Source: an uncultured Ilumatobacter sp.
GTDB lineage: Bacteria > Actinomycetota > Acidimicrobiia > Acidimicrobiales > Ilumatobacteraceae
Direction of reading: 5' to 3'
Assembly (NCBI GenBank): GCA_937891565.1
Contig: CALAHA010000031.1
Span: 1 to 12,418 of the forward strand
DNA length: 12,418 nt
The notes beneath the pieces are model-generated. The model worked only from the letters and a program-made list of their open reading frames with translations, was not told where the DNA came from and made no database searches. Positions 5,388 through 12,418 of this stretch are shown here, piece after piece (the first letter of the stretch is position 1; each line of letters starts with the position of its first letter). A program made the position numbers and the translations under genes.

Positions 5388-5428
5388 CCGCCACCCCGAT
5401 CACGACTCCCCACGAAAGCGAGCTCATT

Positions 5429-6064
5429 ATGGCCATCCGTCTCGGCGACATCGCCCCCGACTTCACCGCCCTCACCACTCAAGGCGAGATCAACTTCCAC
5501 GAATGGCTCGGCGACTCGTGGGGCGTGCTGTTTAGCCACCCCAAGGATTTCACGCCGGTCTGCACCACCGAGCTCGGCACCGTCGCAGCACTCAAGCCGG
5601 AGTTTGACAAGCGCAACACCAAGGTGATTGGCCTGTCGGTCGACCCGGTCGAGAGCCACATCGAGTGGGAGAAAGACATTGAAGAGGTCGTCGGCACTGC
5701 CGTCAACTTCCCGATGATCGGCGACTCCGACCGCAATGTTGCTGACGCCTACGACATGATCCACGAAAACGCCAACGACACGCTCACTGTGCGTTCGGTA
5801 TTCATCATCGGCCCTGACAAAAAGGTCAAGCTCACCCTGACTTACCCGGCCTCGACCGGCCGCAACTTCAACGAAATCCTGCGGGTCATCGACAGCTTGC
5901 AACTCACTGCCGACCACAAGGTCGCCACACCGGCCAACTGGAACGACGGCGACGACGTGATCATCGTCCCCGGCGTCTCCGATGAAGAGGCGAAGACCCT
6001 CTTCCCCAAAGGCTGGGATCCGGTCAAGCCATATCTCCGAGTCACCAAGCAGCCCAACCGCTGA
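5429..6064 (+). CDS. 1-Cys peroxiredoxin (Prx6 family)
   Basis: Cytosolic thiol peroxidase of 211 residues that reduces hydrogen peroxide and organic or lipid hydroperoxides. The peroxidatic motif PxxxTxxC is seen as P38-KDF-T42-PV-C45, followed by TTELG as in Prx6. Cys45 is the only cysteine, so this is a strict 1-Cys enzyme needing an external reductant. The C-terminal arm (about 165-211, with TPANWNDGDDVIIVPGVSDEEA and KGWDPVKPYLR) is the long Prx6-type dimerisation domain absent from AhpC-type enzymes. The ATG at 5429 aligns with the family N-terminus (MAIRLGDIAPDFT). The same frame is open upstream to an ATG at 5291, but those 46 residues are Pro/Gly/His-rich translation of the GGTCACC repeats. 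It is divergent from the PNPOx-like gene and ends in a strong hairpin terminator. Confidence 0.95.
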   Translation: MAIRLGDIAPDFTALTTQGEINFHEWLGDSWGVLFSHPKDFTPVCTTELGTVAALKPEFDKRNTKVIGLSVDPVESHIEWEKDIEEVVGTAVNFPMIGDSDRNVADAYDMIHENANDTLTVRSVFIIGPDKKVKLTLTYPASTGRNFNEILRVIDSLQLTADHKVATPANWNDGDDVIIVPGVSDEEAKTLFPKGWDPVKPYLRVTKQPNR

Positions 6065-6078
6065 GCACAGCAACTTCG

Positions 6079-6120
6079 AAGAAGCACACCTCGGACCTCA
6101 ATCTCCTGGGTGTGCTTTTT
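6079..6120 (+). terminator. Rho-independent terminator of the peroxiredoxin gene
   Basis: AAGCACACC (6082-6090) pairs perfectly with GGTGTGCTT (6109-6117); the stem extends to 12 bp with one G-U pair and outer A-U pairs, and ends in a run of five T (6116-6120). The loop is 18 nt. It lies just after the peroxiredoxin stop. The right arm and loop also encode the last residues and stop codon of the convergent nucleotidyltransferase gene, so the element is partly coding on the other strand. Confidence 0.8.
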
Positions 6121-6616
6121 CGTGCCCCAGCCAGTTCGTCTCGACCCACAACCTCACGGCGGGTGCAAGACGGTCGAGGTGATCTCCCGGTGCCTCACGG
6201 ATCTGCGTGGCACTGATCGGGACGTTGACTCTGTCAGCGTCGACCACGACCGCCACGGCGTCGAAGCGTCGAGCAATTTCGCCTACGTAATCATCCGACG
6301 AAAAAACCGCATGCGGCCCAACTTCGTGCGGCCAGTGATCGTGGAACGTCGCCATCCACTTGGACCAAAGATCCTCGTCGTCAAAGTTCGTGCCGAGCCG
6401 GTGGCGGAGTTCAAGCACAACGACGTCGGGGTGCAGATCGCCCAGCCACTCGGCGCGAAGCGGGCCTGGCGCAGTGTCCCGATCGGTCGAACTGTTGACG
6501 AACACCACGAGCCGCTCACAGCGTTGCGCCGCAGCGTCAATCATGTATGAATGGCCCAAATGCGGTGGGTCAAAGCGGCCCACGATCAGGCCGGTACGAA
6601 AGTGCTGCTCACCCAT
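6098..6616 (-). CDS. NadR-like nicotinamide-nucleotide adenylyltransferase family protein
   Basis: A 172-residue nucleotidyltransferase of the HxGH superfamily, cytosolic, most like the NMN adenylyltransferase domain of NadR, which makes NAD from NMN and ATP. The N-terminal GLIVGRFDPPHLGHSYMI contains the HxGH motif at 19-22 (HLGH), and the C-terminal ISATQIRE (134-141) is the ISxTxxR ATP-binding motif; VFSSDDYVGEIARRF and DADRVNVP in between match NadR-type spacing. The helix-turn-helix and kinase domains of full NadR are absent. Substrate could be NMN or another nucleotide; the NadR-like call is inference from motif context. It begins 3 nt after the cyclase stop (TGA-CCA-ATG), so the two are almost surely co-transcribed and translationally coupled. 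Its stop codon lies within the peroxiredoxin terminator loop. Confidence 0.82.
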   Translation of the reverse strand: MGEQHFRTGLIVGRFDPPHLGHSYMIDAAAQRCERLVVFVNSSTDRDTAPGPLRAEWLGDLHPDVVVLELRHRLGTNFDDEDLWSKWMATFHDHWPHEVGPHAVFSSDDYVGEIARRFDAVAVVVDADRVNVPISATQIREAPGDHLDRLAPAVRLWVETNWLGHEKAHPGD

Positions 6617-6619
6617 TGG

Positions 6620-9600
6620 TCAACTCGATGGGTGGCCGACCAGGCCCGCAAGCCCGGTGATCACTCGATGCCATCCGACGCGGAGATCGCCATCTGGGAA
6701 GCGGTACTGGCCGGATGCCACATCGGGAAGCAGGGTCGCGCAGGCGTGCGCGACCAACCGGATAGCCACCTGGTCACCGGTCTCGTCTGCCAGTTCCTGT
6801 GTTCGAGCGAGCCGATGTTCCGCTGCCGCTATGGCCCCGCTGCGGACTTCGGCACCAGCAGCTCCGAGGTTGGCGAGCACCCGATCGAGGTAGGTCGAGC
6901 CGCCATTAGCCAACACGGCCTCGGCATCGGCGATTGGTTGCTCATTGTCACCGAGCATTGAAGCCGCTATTGCTCGGACGGCATGACCGTACGGTGAGTC
7001 GACTGTGACGCCATCGAGCATCGCCAACGCCTCGTCAGCCCGACTCGACTGACAGAGCGCCAATGCATAGGTGATCGTCGCCTCGGCGCCGTTGGCTCCC
7101 ATCGATTCCATTCGATTGACTGCGGTCTCGCCAATCACCGCGGCGCGCTCACCGAGCCCGAGGTGCACCGCCGCACCGGCTGCCGCCATGACCGGAAATG
7201 CAAGATCGCCAAACGAATCCCCGAGGGCCAACACTTCTTCGAGCCCGCGCTCGGCTTCGGCGTCGCGCCCGAGCGCGACAAGCGCACGATTGCGCGGCCC
7301 CAATGCTTGGACGAGGCCGAACTTGTCGTTCAGTGCGCGAAACTCAGTGAGGGCCCGACGCGACAACGCCTCAGCCGCCGTGAAATTTCCAGTCCACAGC
7401 CGAATCGACCCGAGCAACGAGTCCATCATGGCCGGAGCCCAGCGGTCGCCGAGCTCGACACCTTCGGCACGTACTTCGTTGGCGAGTCGCTCGGCCTCCT
7501 CAAAATCAAAGGAGAAAAAACGAACAAACGCAAGTAACCCATTTGCCCAGTTGCCCCCTGATCGGTCGCCAAGCTCAGCGAACTCGCTCGACGCAAGATG
7601 CAGACGCTTCTCACCGAGTTCGACGTCGCCGGAAAGGAAGGCAACCCAGGCCTGATGCTGTCGGACCCATGCCCGACCCCGACGATCGCCCAGCTGCTCG
7701 GATAGCGCTTCAGATTCACCGAGTAGCCAGTCGGCGTCGCCGAGTGATCCCCCGAAGACTTCGGCAAAACCACGTTCACGAAGTGACGCGGCCAACTCGG
7801 TGTCGTCACCCAATTTTCGGAAGATGTCGACGCTGTGCCCGAGCTCGACGCGCGCTGCATCAAGATTGCCACTGATCTGCGCGAGCTGGCCGAGTAGACG
7901 ACGGGCAATTCCTTCGTGTCGGGCGTCGCCAGCAGCGACTGCCGCTTCGAGTGCGTCGGCAGCGTCGACTCGGGCGGCGTCGGCTTCACGCCGACCAACA
8001 AGTGCCTCGGAACGCAACAGCACCAGATGACGGGACACTTCAGCGCTGTCTGGGCCGAGGTCCAGGGCGCGCGACGCATGCCGGATTGCTTGAGCGAATG
8101 CTCCCACGTTGAGCGAGAGCTGCGTCGCCTGCGCCAATAACTCAACCGCACGGGACTTGGCACCCGGCAACACACCCGCTACCGGCCCGATCTCGCCCAT
8201 CAGCTCGGCGGTGGTCGCCATGTGGTGGGCAAGCAACTCGACCGGGACTCTTGTCATGTCACTCATTACCGCTGCGACCCCCGCGTGGCGCTGCGCTCGA
8301 ACCAGCTTGGTTAACATCTGATAGGCAACCTCGCGCACAACGTCACTACGGAAGTGCCACCACCCATCGTCGAGTTCGAGTAAACCTTCTGCCTCCAGCG
8401 CGTCGACACCAGCTCGCTCGTACGACTGGCCGAGCGCCGCGGCAAATTGCTGCAACGATTCCACGGGACCTCCAGCTCCGAGTACCGACGCATTGTCGAG
8501 AATCGAACGTTGACCAGGAGGCAGCCGATCAAGTTGTGCAGCGATGAGCGCTCGCAGCGAACCCGGCAACTCCGTGCTTTCTGGAGTCGACTTGGCGAGG
8601 CCAGCAAGCTCGGTCAGGAACAGCGGATTGCCGCCGCTGCGTTCGTACAGCTTGTCGGCGAGTACATCGTTCGAGGCCTCGCCCAGGACTGCCGACATCA
8701 GAACGTCAGCTTCGGTCCGCGACAGCGGATCGAGTGGCATCCGGACGGTGACGGGGTGGTCAGAGGCAGGCGGCCAATTGGTGTCGACGCCATCGCGCTG
8801 CGCAGTGACGATCAAGAACGGCCGATCGACCATCGCCCGCGCGAGGCGGTGGAGCAGGTCGATGAGGAGAGGGTCAGCCCATTGCAGATCGTCGAGCCAA
8901 AGAACGACGGGACCGGACCTCGACCGCCGCCGGAGCCCTTCGACGATCAGGCTGAAGAGCATTTCGCGTGCTTCGCCCGGGTTGACGTCGTCGAATGCCG
9001 ACGAGTGGCCAAGCATGTGGAGTGCAGCATCAACGAACCGATCGAGCGATGGGTCGTCAGCGCGGAAGTCGTATCGCGACACAGCTCTCGACCGCGCGAT
9101 AGCGCGGAGCTGATCGGAGGGAAGCGACGGGTCGAGGTCGAGCCGTCGATAGAGCGCTGTGGCAATCGACGCCCACACGTTGTTTTCGCCGTATGGGGCA
9201 CAGACCCCGGCAAAAATCGTGACACGCCGACTGGGAAACTCATCGAGGAGTTCGTTGACCAGTCGCGTCTTACCAGCGCCCGCCTCGCCGGTCACTGAAA
9301 CAACACCCGAGCGGCCGTTGGCGACCATTGCCATCACCGACTGGAGAAGTTCGCGCTGCGGTCCTCGGCCGACGAACGGGACCACGCTGCGCGTGCCAGT
9401 CCGGGGCAGCTGTCGCTGACGGCCAAGCACGTTCCAGACCTGCTCGACCTGCTTCCGGCCACGAACGGTGACATCAGCCAGTCGCTCGCGCAAGATCTCG
9501 TCGCTGAGGAGCGCGGCCGTGGCATCACCGATGTACACCGACCCGGGTGGTGCGAGCGACTGCAACCTTGACGCAAGGTTGACCACATCACCGAGCGCCG

Positions 9601-10054
9601 TGTAGTCGGCAGTGCCAGCAACCGAACCGACCAACACCTCGCCAGTGTTCACGCCAATGCGGAGCTGGAGTTCGCCATCGCGATCCAACTGGCTCCGCGA
9701 GAATCGCTCAAGCGACGAATGCATTTGCATCGCGGCACGGACAGCCCGATCGGGGTCGTCCTCATGAGCCACCGGAGCACCGAAGATCGCAAGAATTCCA
9801 TCACCGAGGATCTTGTCAACGCGTCCGCCGAACGCAACGATGTCAGCGACAAGCAGCTCGAACGCGCCATCGATGAGGCGCTTGACCTGCTCAGGGTCGA
9901 GATGCTCGCTCATCGCCGTATAACCGACGAGGTCAGCGAATACCACGGTGACGACGCGGCGCTCTTCAGTGGCGGCGCCAACGACCTCGTGCCCACAGAA
10001 CGGGCAGAACCGCGCGCCGTCTGGAAGCAGCCGTGAGCAAGAAACGCACGCCAT
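6620..10054 (-). CDS. Zinc-ribbon, class III adenylate cyclase, STAND/AAA ATPase and TPR protein
   Basis: A 1144-residue multidomain signalling protein. Order: zinc ribbon (Cys3, Cys6, Cys17, Cys20); class III cyclase domain about 30-210; P-loop ATPase about 226-500; helical TPR-like repeats to the end. The cyclase has both metal-binding aspartates (Asp41 in FADLVGYT, Asp85 in LGDGILAIFG), base-specifying Lys81 with Thr152 in the YTALGDVVN segment, and transition-state Asn159 and Arg163; Lys/Thr is the class IIIb pattern and predicts cAMP production. The ATPase has Walker A GEAGAGKT (256-263), Walker B VVLWLDD (383-389) followed by LQWAD, and SGGNPLFLTEL. Such ATPase-TPR modules usually sense a ligand or partner; the signal is unknown. 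The ATG at 10054 begins the MACxxC motif; a TTG at 10075 could add seven residues. First gene of an operon with the nucleotidyltransferase. Confidence 0.9.
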   Translation of the reverse strand: MACVSCSRLLPDGARFCPFCGHEVVGAATEERRVVTVVFADLVGYTAMSEHLDPEQVKRLIDGAFELLVADIVAFGGRVDKILGDGILAIFGAPVAHEDDPDRAVRAAMQMHSSLERFSRSQLDRDGELQLRIGVNTGEVLVGSVAGTADYTALGDVVNLASRLQSLAPPGSVYIGDATAALLSDEILRERLADVTVRGRKQVEQVWNVLGRQRQLPRTGTRSVVPFVGRGPQRELLQSVMAMVANGRSGVVSVTGEAGAGKTRLVNELLDEFPSRRVTIFAGVCAPYGENNVWASIATALYRRLDLDPSLPSDQLRAIARSRAVSRYDFRADDPSLDRFVDAALHMLGHSSAFDDVNPGEAREMLFSLIVEGLRRRSRSGPVVLWLDDLQWADPLLIDLLHRLARAMVDRPFLIVTAQRDGVDTNWPPASDHPVTVRMPLDPLSRTEADVLMSAVLGEASNDVLADKLYERSGGNPLFLTELAGLAKSTPESTELPGSLRALIAAQLDRLPPGQRSILDNASVLGAGGPVESLQQFAAALGQSYERAGVDALEAEGLLELDDGWWHFRSDVVREVAYQMLTKLVRAQRHAGVAAVMSDMTRVPVELLAHHMATTAELMGEIGPVAGVLPGAKSRAVELLAQATQLSLNVGAFAQAIRHASRALDLGPDSAEVSRHLVLLRSEALVGRREADAARVDAADALEAAVAAGDARHEGIARRLLGQLAQISGNLDAARVELGHSVDIFRKLGDDTELAASLRERGFAEVFGGSLGDADWLLGESEALSEQLGDRRGRAWVRQHQAWVAFLSGDVELGEKRLHLASSEFAELGDRSGGNWANGLLAFVRFFSFDFEEAERLANEVRAEGVELGDRWAPAMMDSLLGSIRLWTGNFTAAEALSRRALTEFRALNDKFGLVQALGPRNRALVALGRDAEAERGLEEVLALGDSFGDLAFPVMAAAGAAVHLGLGERAAVIGETAVNRMESMGANGAEATITYALALCQSSRADEALAMLDGVTVDSPYGHAVRAIAASMLGDNEQPIADAEAVLANGGSTYLDRVLANLGAAGAEVRSGAIAAAEHRLARTQELADETGDQVAIRLVAHACATLLPDVASGQYRFPDGDLRVGWHRVITGLAGLVGHPSS

Positions 10055-10063
10055 CAACCCCAG

Positions 10064-10069
10064 AGCGTA
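10064..10069 (-). promoter_or_regulatory. Possible -10 box (TACGCT) before the cyclase gene
   Basis: Minus-strand TACGCT fits TANNNT and lies 9 nt before the ATG at 10054, a near-leaderless arrangement identical in sequence to the box before the deacylase gene. If used, it would exclude the upstream TTG start at 10075. No -35 is recognisable. Confidence 0.22.
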
Positions 10070-10075
10070 CGGCAA

Positions 10076-10349
10076 TCCACCCCACGGGGGATCAGTCGGC
10101 TCACACGGATGACTAGCGTCGTGCTTTGTATGGCTGTTATCCGCGAGACCTCAGCTGCGATCGGCCGACCAATCGACTGGTTGTAATGACATCTCCACCG
10201 GCGATAGCGGCAGCGGCCGACCCGTGGACAAGAGTGTCAAATTCCGACCAGACCAAAGTGTGACAGGGCTGCACGATCAACCTGCAGGGTGACGGAGAAC
10301 CGCCACAGGGTGGATGCTTCCTGGGGCCATGTTCGGCAGGCTCTTTGCT
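10076..10349. other. Divergent intergenic region between the cyclase and ABC operons
   Basis: About 270 bp separating two divergent operons. It should hold both promoters, but I see no firm -35/-10 pair. TGTAAT at 10182-10187 is one base from TATAAT, without a matching -35. An 18-codon frame (ATG at 10130 to TAA at 10186) and the early in-frame ATGs at 10314 and 10329 are not convincing coding starts. No long repeat or strong hairpin was found. Confidence 0.4.
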
Positions 10350-11117
10350 ATGACTGCTGCAATGCCGAGTCCTGCCCCCGCTTCGACCGCGCCAACTGCT
10401 GCGGCTGGTGCTGTCAGTGCCAGCAAAATCTATGGCACCGGCGATTCCCAAGTGAAGGCCCTCGACGACGTCACGGTCGCCTTCGAGACTGGGAAGTTCA
10501 CAGCAATCATGGGCCCGTCCGGCTCAGGTAAGTCGACGCTGCTGCACTGCTTGGCCGGGCTTGACACGTTGACATCCGGCGCCACGTACATCGGCGACAA
10601 GTACCTTGCAAAGCTAAGCGACAAGGAGCTCACCGAGCTTCGCCGCACCGACGTCGGCTTCGTCTTCCAGGCCTTCAACCTGATTCCGACGCTCACCGCT
10701 GAGGAGAACATCAAACTCCCAATGATGCTGGGCGGCGAGACCGGCGACGCCGCCTGGATCGACCAGGTCGTCACTGCCGTCAAGCTTGAGGGCCGTTTGA
10801 AGCATCGACCCAGTGAGTTGTCCGGCGGCCAGCAGCAGCGTGTCGCTGTCGCGCGCGCACTCGCCTCGCAGCCAAAGATCATCTTCGCCGACGAGCCGAC
10901 CGGCAACCTCGACTCCGAGACCGGTGCTGAAATCCTCGATTTCATGCGGCGCGCAGTCCGCGAATTCGGTCAGACCATCGTGATGGTGACTCATGACCCG
11001 AGTGCCGCGTCGTACGCCGACCGTGTCGTTTTTGTTGGCGACGGCAAGATTGTCGGCGAACTCAACAATCCGACCGCCGACCAGGTCATTGACCAGATGA
11101 AGCAGCACGGAAGCTGA
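10350..11117 (+). CDS. ABC transporter ATP-binding protein (MacB/LolD type)
   Basis: A 255-residue ABC ATPase that would hydrolyse ATP on the cytoplasmic face to power the FtsX-type permease encoded next. All motifs are intact: Walker A GPSGSGKST (55-63), Q-loop Gln107 in VGFVFQAFNLIPTLTAEEN, signature LSGGQ (157-161), Walker B IIFADE (177-182) with D-loop NLDS, and switch His215 in VMVTHD. The FQAFNLIPTLTAEEN sequence is typical of the MacB/LolD/FtsE-like clade, whose members work by mechanotransmission on extracytoplasmic substrates; the substrate here is unknown. The first 20 or so residues are an Ala/Pro-rich extension. The ATG at 10350 is chosen because AGG lies 9 nt before it; in-frame ATGs at 10314, 10329 and 10362 are alternatives. 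Its stop is followed after one base by the permease ATG. Confidence 0.93.
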   Translation: MTAAMPSPAPASTAPTAAAGAVSASKIYGTGDSQVKALDDVTVAFETGKFTAIMGPSGSGKSTLLHCLAGLDTLTSGATYIGDKYLAKLSDKELTELRRTDVGFVFQAFNLIPTLTAEENIKLPMMLGGETGDAAWIDQVVTAVKLEGRLKHRPSELSGGQQQRVAVARALASQPKIIFADEPTGNLDSETGAEILDFMRRAVREFGQTIVMVTHDPSAASYADRVVFVGDGKIVGELNNPTADQVIDQMKQHGS

Positions 11118-11118
11118 C

Positions 11119-12418
11119 ATGAGTTTCTCATCAACCGCACTGCTCGCGCGTAAGAGCATCCGCGCCCGCCTCGGACGCACCATCGCCATTGCTTTGATGA
11201 TGACCGCCGGAGTGTCATTCGTCGTCGGTTCGTTCGTTCTCGCCGACAGCCTCCGGGCCACATTCACCGGCCTCTTCGACGAGCTTGTCTCAGAGGTCGA
11301 CCTTGAGGTTCGCGCCACCGAAGCCTTCGATGGCGACGGCAGTCGGGATCCGATCGATGCAACGATCGCTGACGATCTGCGAGGTATCGACGGCATCGAA
11401 ATCATCGAGCCCTCGCTCACGCGTTTCGCGCAGCTCCTCGATCAAGATGGCGACATCGTCGCCACCACGGGCGGCCCAGCACTCGGTTTCTCCTACATTG
11501 GCGAGGGGGGTCTGCAGGGCGTCACGTTGAAAGACGGGCGAGCCCCGAGCGGTGCGGGTGAGGTCGTCGTCGACAAAGCTTCGGCTGACCGCGTCGGGTA
11601 CTCGGTTGGCGACACCGTTGGCTACCTCACCGACACCGGCACGCATTCAGCCACGTTGGTTGGCACGATTGGCGCAGCCGATTCTGACGGTTTCCTCGGA
11701 GCATCGGTAGTTGCCGTCGACATTCCGACCGCCATCGAGAAGTTCGGCTCTGGCGGCAAGGTCGACGCCATCGACATCAGGCTCGCAGACGGCGCAGACG
11801 CCGCTGTCGTCCAGGCCGCCATCGAAAACCTGATCCCCGCTCGCAACGAAGTCGTTACCGGCGAAGTTCTCTCCGCCGAGGGCCAGAGCGACGTCGACGG
11901 ATTCATTTCTGTCTTCGGAACGGGCCTGCTGATCTTTGCCTTCATCACGACATTCATTGTTGCCTTCATCATCAACAACATCTTCCAGATCACCATCGGA
12001 CAACGCCTGCGTGAGTTGGCATTACTCCGGGCCGTGGGCGCATCGTCAAAACAGGTGCGTCGAATGATTGTGGCTGAGGCCTTCGTCCTCGGCCTGATCG
12101 CCACTGGGCTCGGCATCCTTGGTGGCATCGGCGTGTCGCGCTTCATTGTCTGGGCGTTCAACCAGGCCGGTGCAGGGTTCCCCGACACGTCGACGATCCT
12201 CGAACCGAGAACGTTCGTCGCCGCAGCTGCGGTCGGTATCGGCGTCACGATGCTCTCGGTCTTCGTCCCGGCGCGGCGCGCCGCAACGATCCCGCCGGTT
12301 GCCGCAATGCGTCCTGAGTTGGGATTTGACGCGTTGAAGAAGCAACAGTTGATCATCGGCGCTGCAGTAACCGCCGTCGGCACCCTGCTGCTCGTCGTCG
12401 GGCTGTTTGTTCAGCCAG
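11119..12418 (+). CDS. FtsX-like ABC transporter permease, 3' truncated by window edge
   Basis: The ATG follows the ATPase stop by one base (TGA-C-ATG), with GGAAG 6 nt upstream inside the ATPase's last codons, so the two genes are coupled. The 433 residues visible fit the MacB/FtsX permease plan: a cytoplasmic start, one transmembrane helix at about 22-42 (IAIALMMTAGVSFVVGSFVL), a large extracytoplasmic MacB-type periplasmic-core domain to about 260, then the FtsX domain with helices near 265-288, 310-335 and 362-380. RELALLRAVGASSKQV (about 298-313) is the conserved FtsX coupling segment, and PARRAATIPPVAAMRPE ends the first module. A further helix (about 404-430) is beginning at the edge, so a second FtsX module, as in the roughly 800-residue actinobacterial permeases, probably follows. 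No stop codon occurs in the visible part. Confidence 0.92.
   Translation, partial: MSFSSTALLARKSIRARLGRTIAIALMMTAGVSFVVGSFVLADSLRATFTGLFDELVSEVDLEVRATEAFDGDGSRDPIDATIADDLRGIDGIEIIEPSLTRFAQLLDQDGDIVATTGGPALGFSYIGEGGLQGVTLKDGRAPSGAGEVVVDKASADRVGYSVGDTVGYLTDTGTHSATLVGTIGAADSDGFLGASVVAVDIPTAIEKFGSGGKVDAIDIRLADGADAAVVQAAIENLIPARNEVVTGEVLSAEGQSDVDGFISVFGTGLLIFAFITTFIVAFIINNIFQITIGQRLRELALLRAVGASSKQVRRMIVAEAFVLGLIATGLGILGGIGVSRFIVWAFNQAGAGFPDTSTILEPRTFVAAAAVGIGVTMLSVFVPARRAATIPPVAAMRPELGFDALKKQQLIIGAAVTAVGTLLLVVGLFVQP

Noticed and set aside
8447..9298. 283-codon plus-strand frame opposite the STAND ATPase region
   Set aside because: Antisense to the Walker A/B coding region; no domain, no ribosome site, and its composition is that of a shadow frame.
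10130..10186. 18-codon ORF (ATG to TAA) upstream of the ABC operon as a leader peptide
   Set aside because: No ribosome binding site, no run of regulatory codons and no attenuator-like hairpins after it; such short frames are expected by chance.
10231..10264. TGTCA/TGACA inverted repeat in the ABC upstream region
   Set aside because: Only 5-bp arms 20 bp apart with no extended symmetry; not distinguishable from chance.
10137..10451. 104-codon minus-strand frame spanning the divergent gap and ABC gene start
   Set aside because: Overlaps the start of a certain ABC ATPase gene and gives a Ser/Arg/Gly-rich, motif-free sequence.

Overview
This looks like a stretch of an actinobacterial chromosome (roughly 60% GC by eye, G/C-biased third codon positions, GTG and possibly TTG starts). 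The lineage hints are an F420-type (DDN/DUF385) flavoprotein, a DUF222-HNH (13E12-type) endonuclease, a large zinc-ribbon/class III cyclase/STAND ATPase/TPR protein, and several genes with a TANNNT box 6-9 nt before the start codon, a spacing typical of leaderless actinobacterial transcripts. An Acidimicrobiia-like member is my guess; no rRNA or other marker here settles it. There is no tRNA, rRNA, CRISPR array, insertion sequence, phage gene or attachment site that I can see.

Layout. 58-1455 (+): an NADP-type short-chain dehydrogenase, then a DsbB-like disulfide oxidoreductase. 1498-2711 (-): a two-gene operon, YbaK/EbsC-type deacylase then a TRIC/UPF0126 membrane protein, joined by a GTGA stop/start overlap. 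2756-3109 (+): a small DDN-family flavin/F420 protein, divergent from the deacylase with only 44 bp between the starts. 3210-4637 (+): a DUF222-HNH nuclease. 4716-5180 (-): a pyridoxamine-phosphate-oxidase-fold protein. 5181-5428: a repeat- and palindrome-rich divergent control region. 5429-6064 (+): a 1-Cys peroxiredoxin with a strong hairpin terminator. 6098-10054 (-): the cyclase/ATPase/TPR protein followed 3 nt later by a NadR-type nucleotidyltransferase. 10350 to the window end (+): a MacB/LolD-type ABC ATPase and an FtsX-type permease that runs off the edge.

Functional reading. Several genes concern redox chemistry (SDR, DsbB, DDN-like flavoprotein, PNPOx-like protein, peroxiredoxin), but they lie in separate, often opposed transcription units, so this is proximity rather than a demonstrated pathway. 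Three units are credible operons: deacylase-TRIC, cyclase-nucleotidyltransferase, and ABC ATPase-permease. The most distinctive non-coding stretch is 5246-5387: two dyads and six GGTNACC-type motifs upstream of the peroxiredoxin. I found no defence island or otherwise clearly new multi-gene system; the most original observations are the cyclase/NMN-adenylyltransferase coupling, the peroxiredoxin control region, and the recurrent leaderless-promoter signature.
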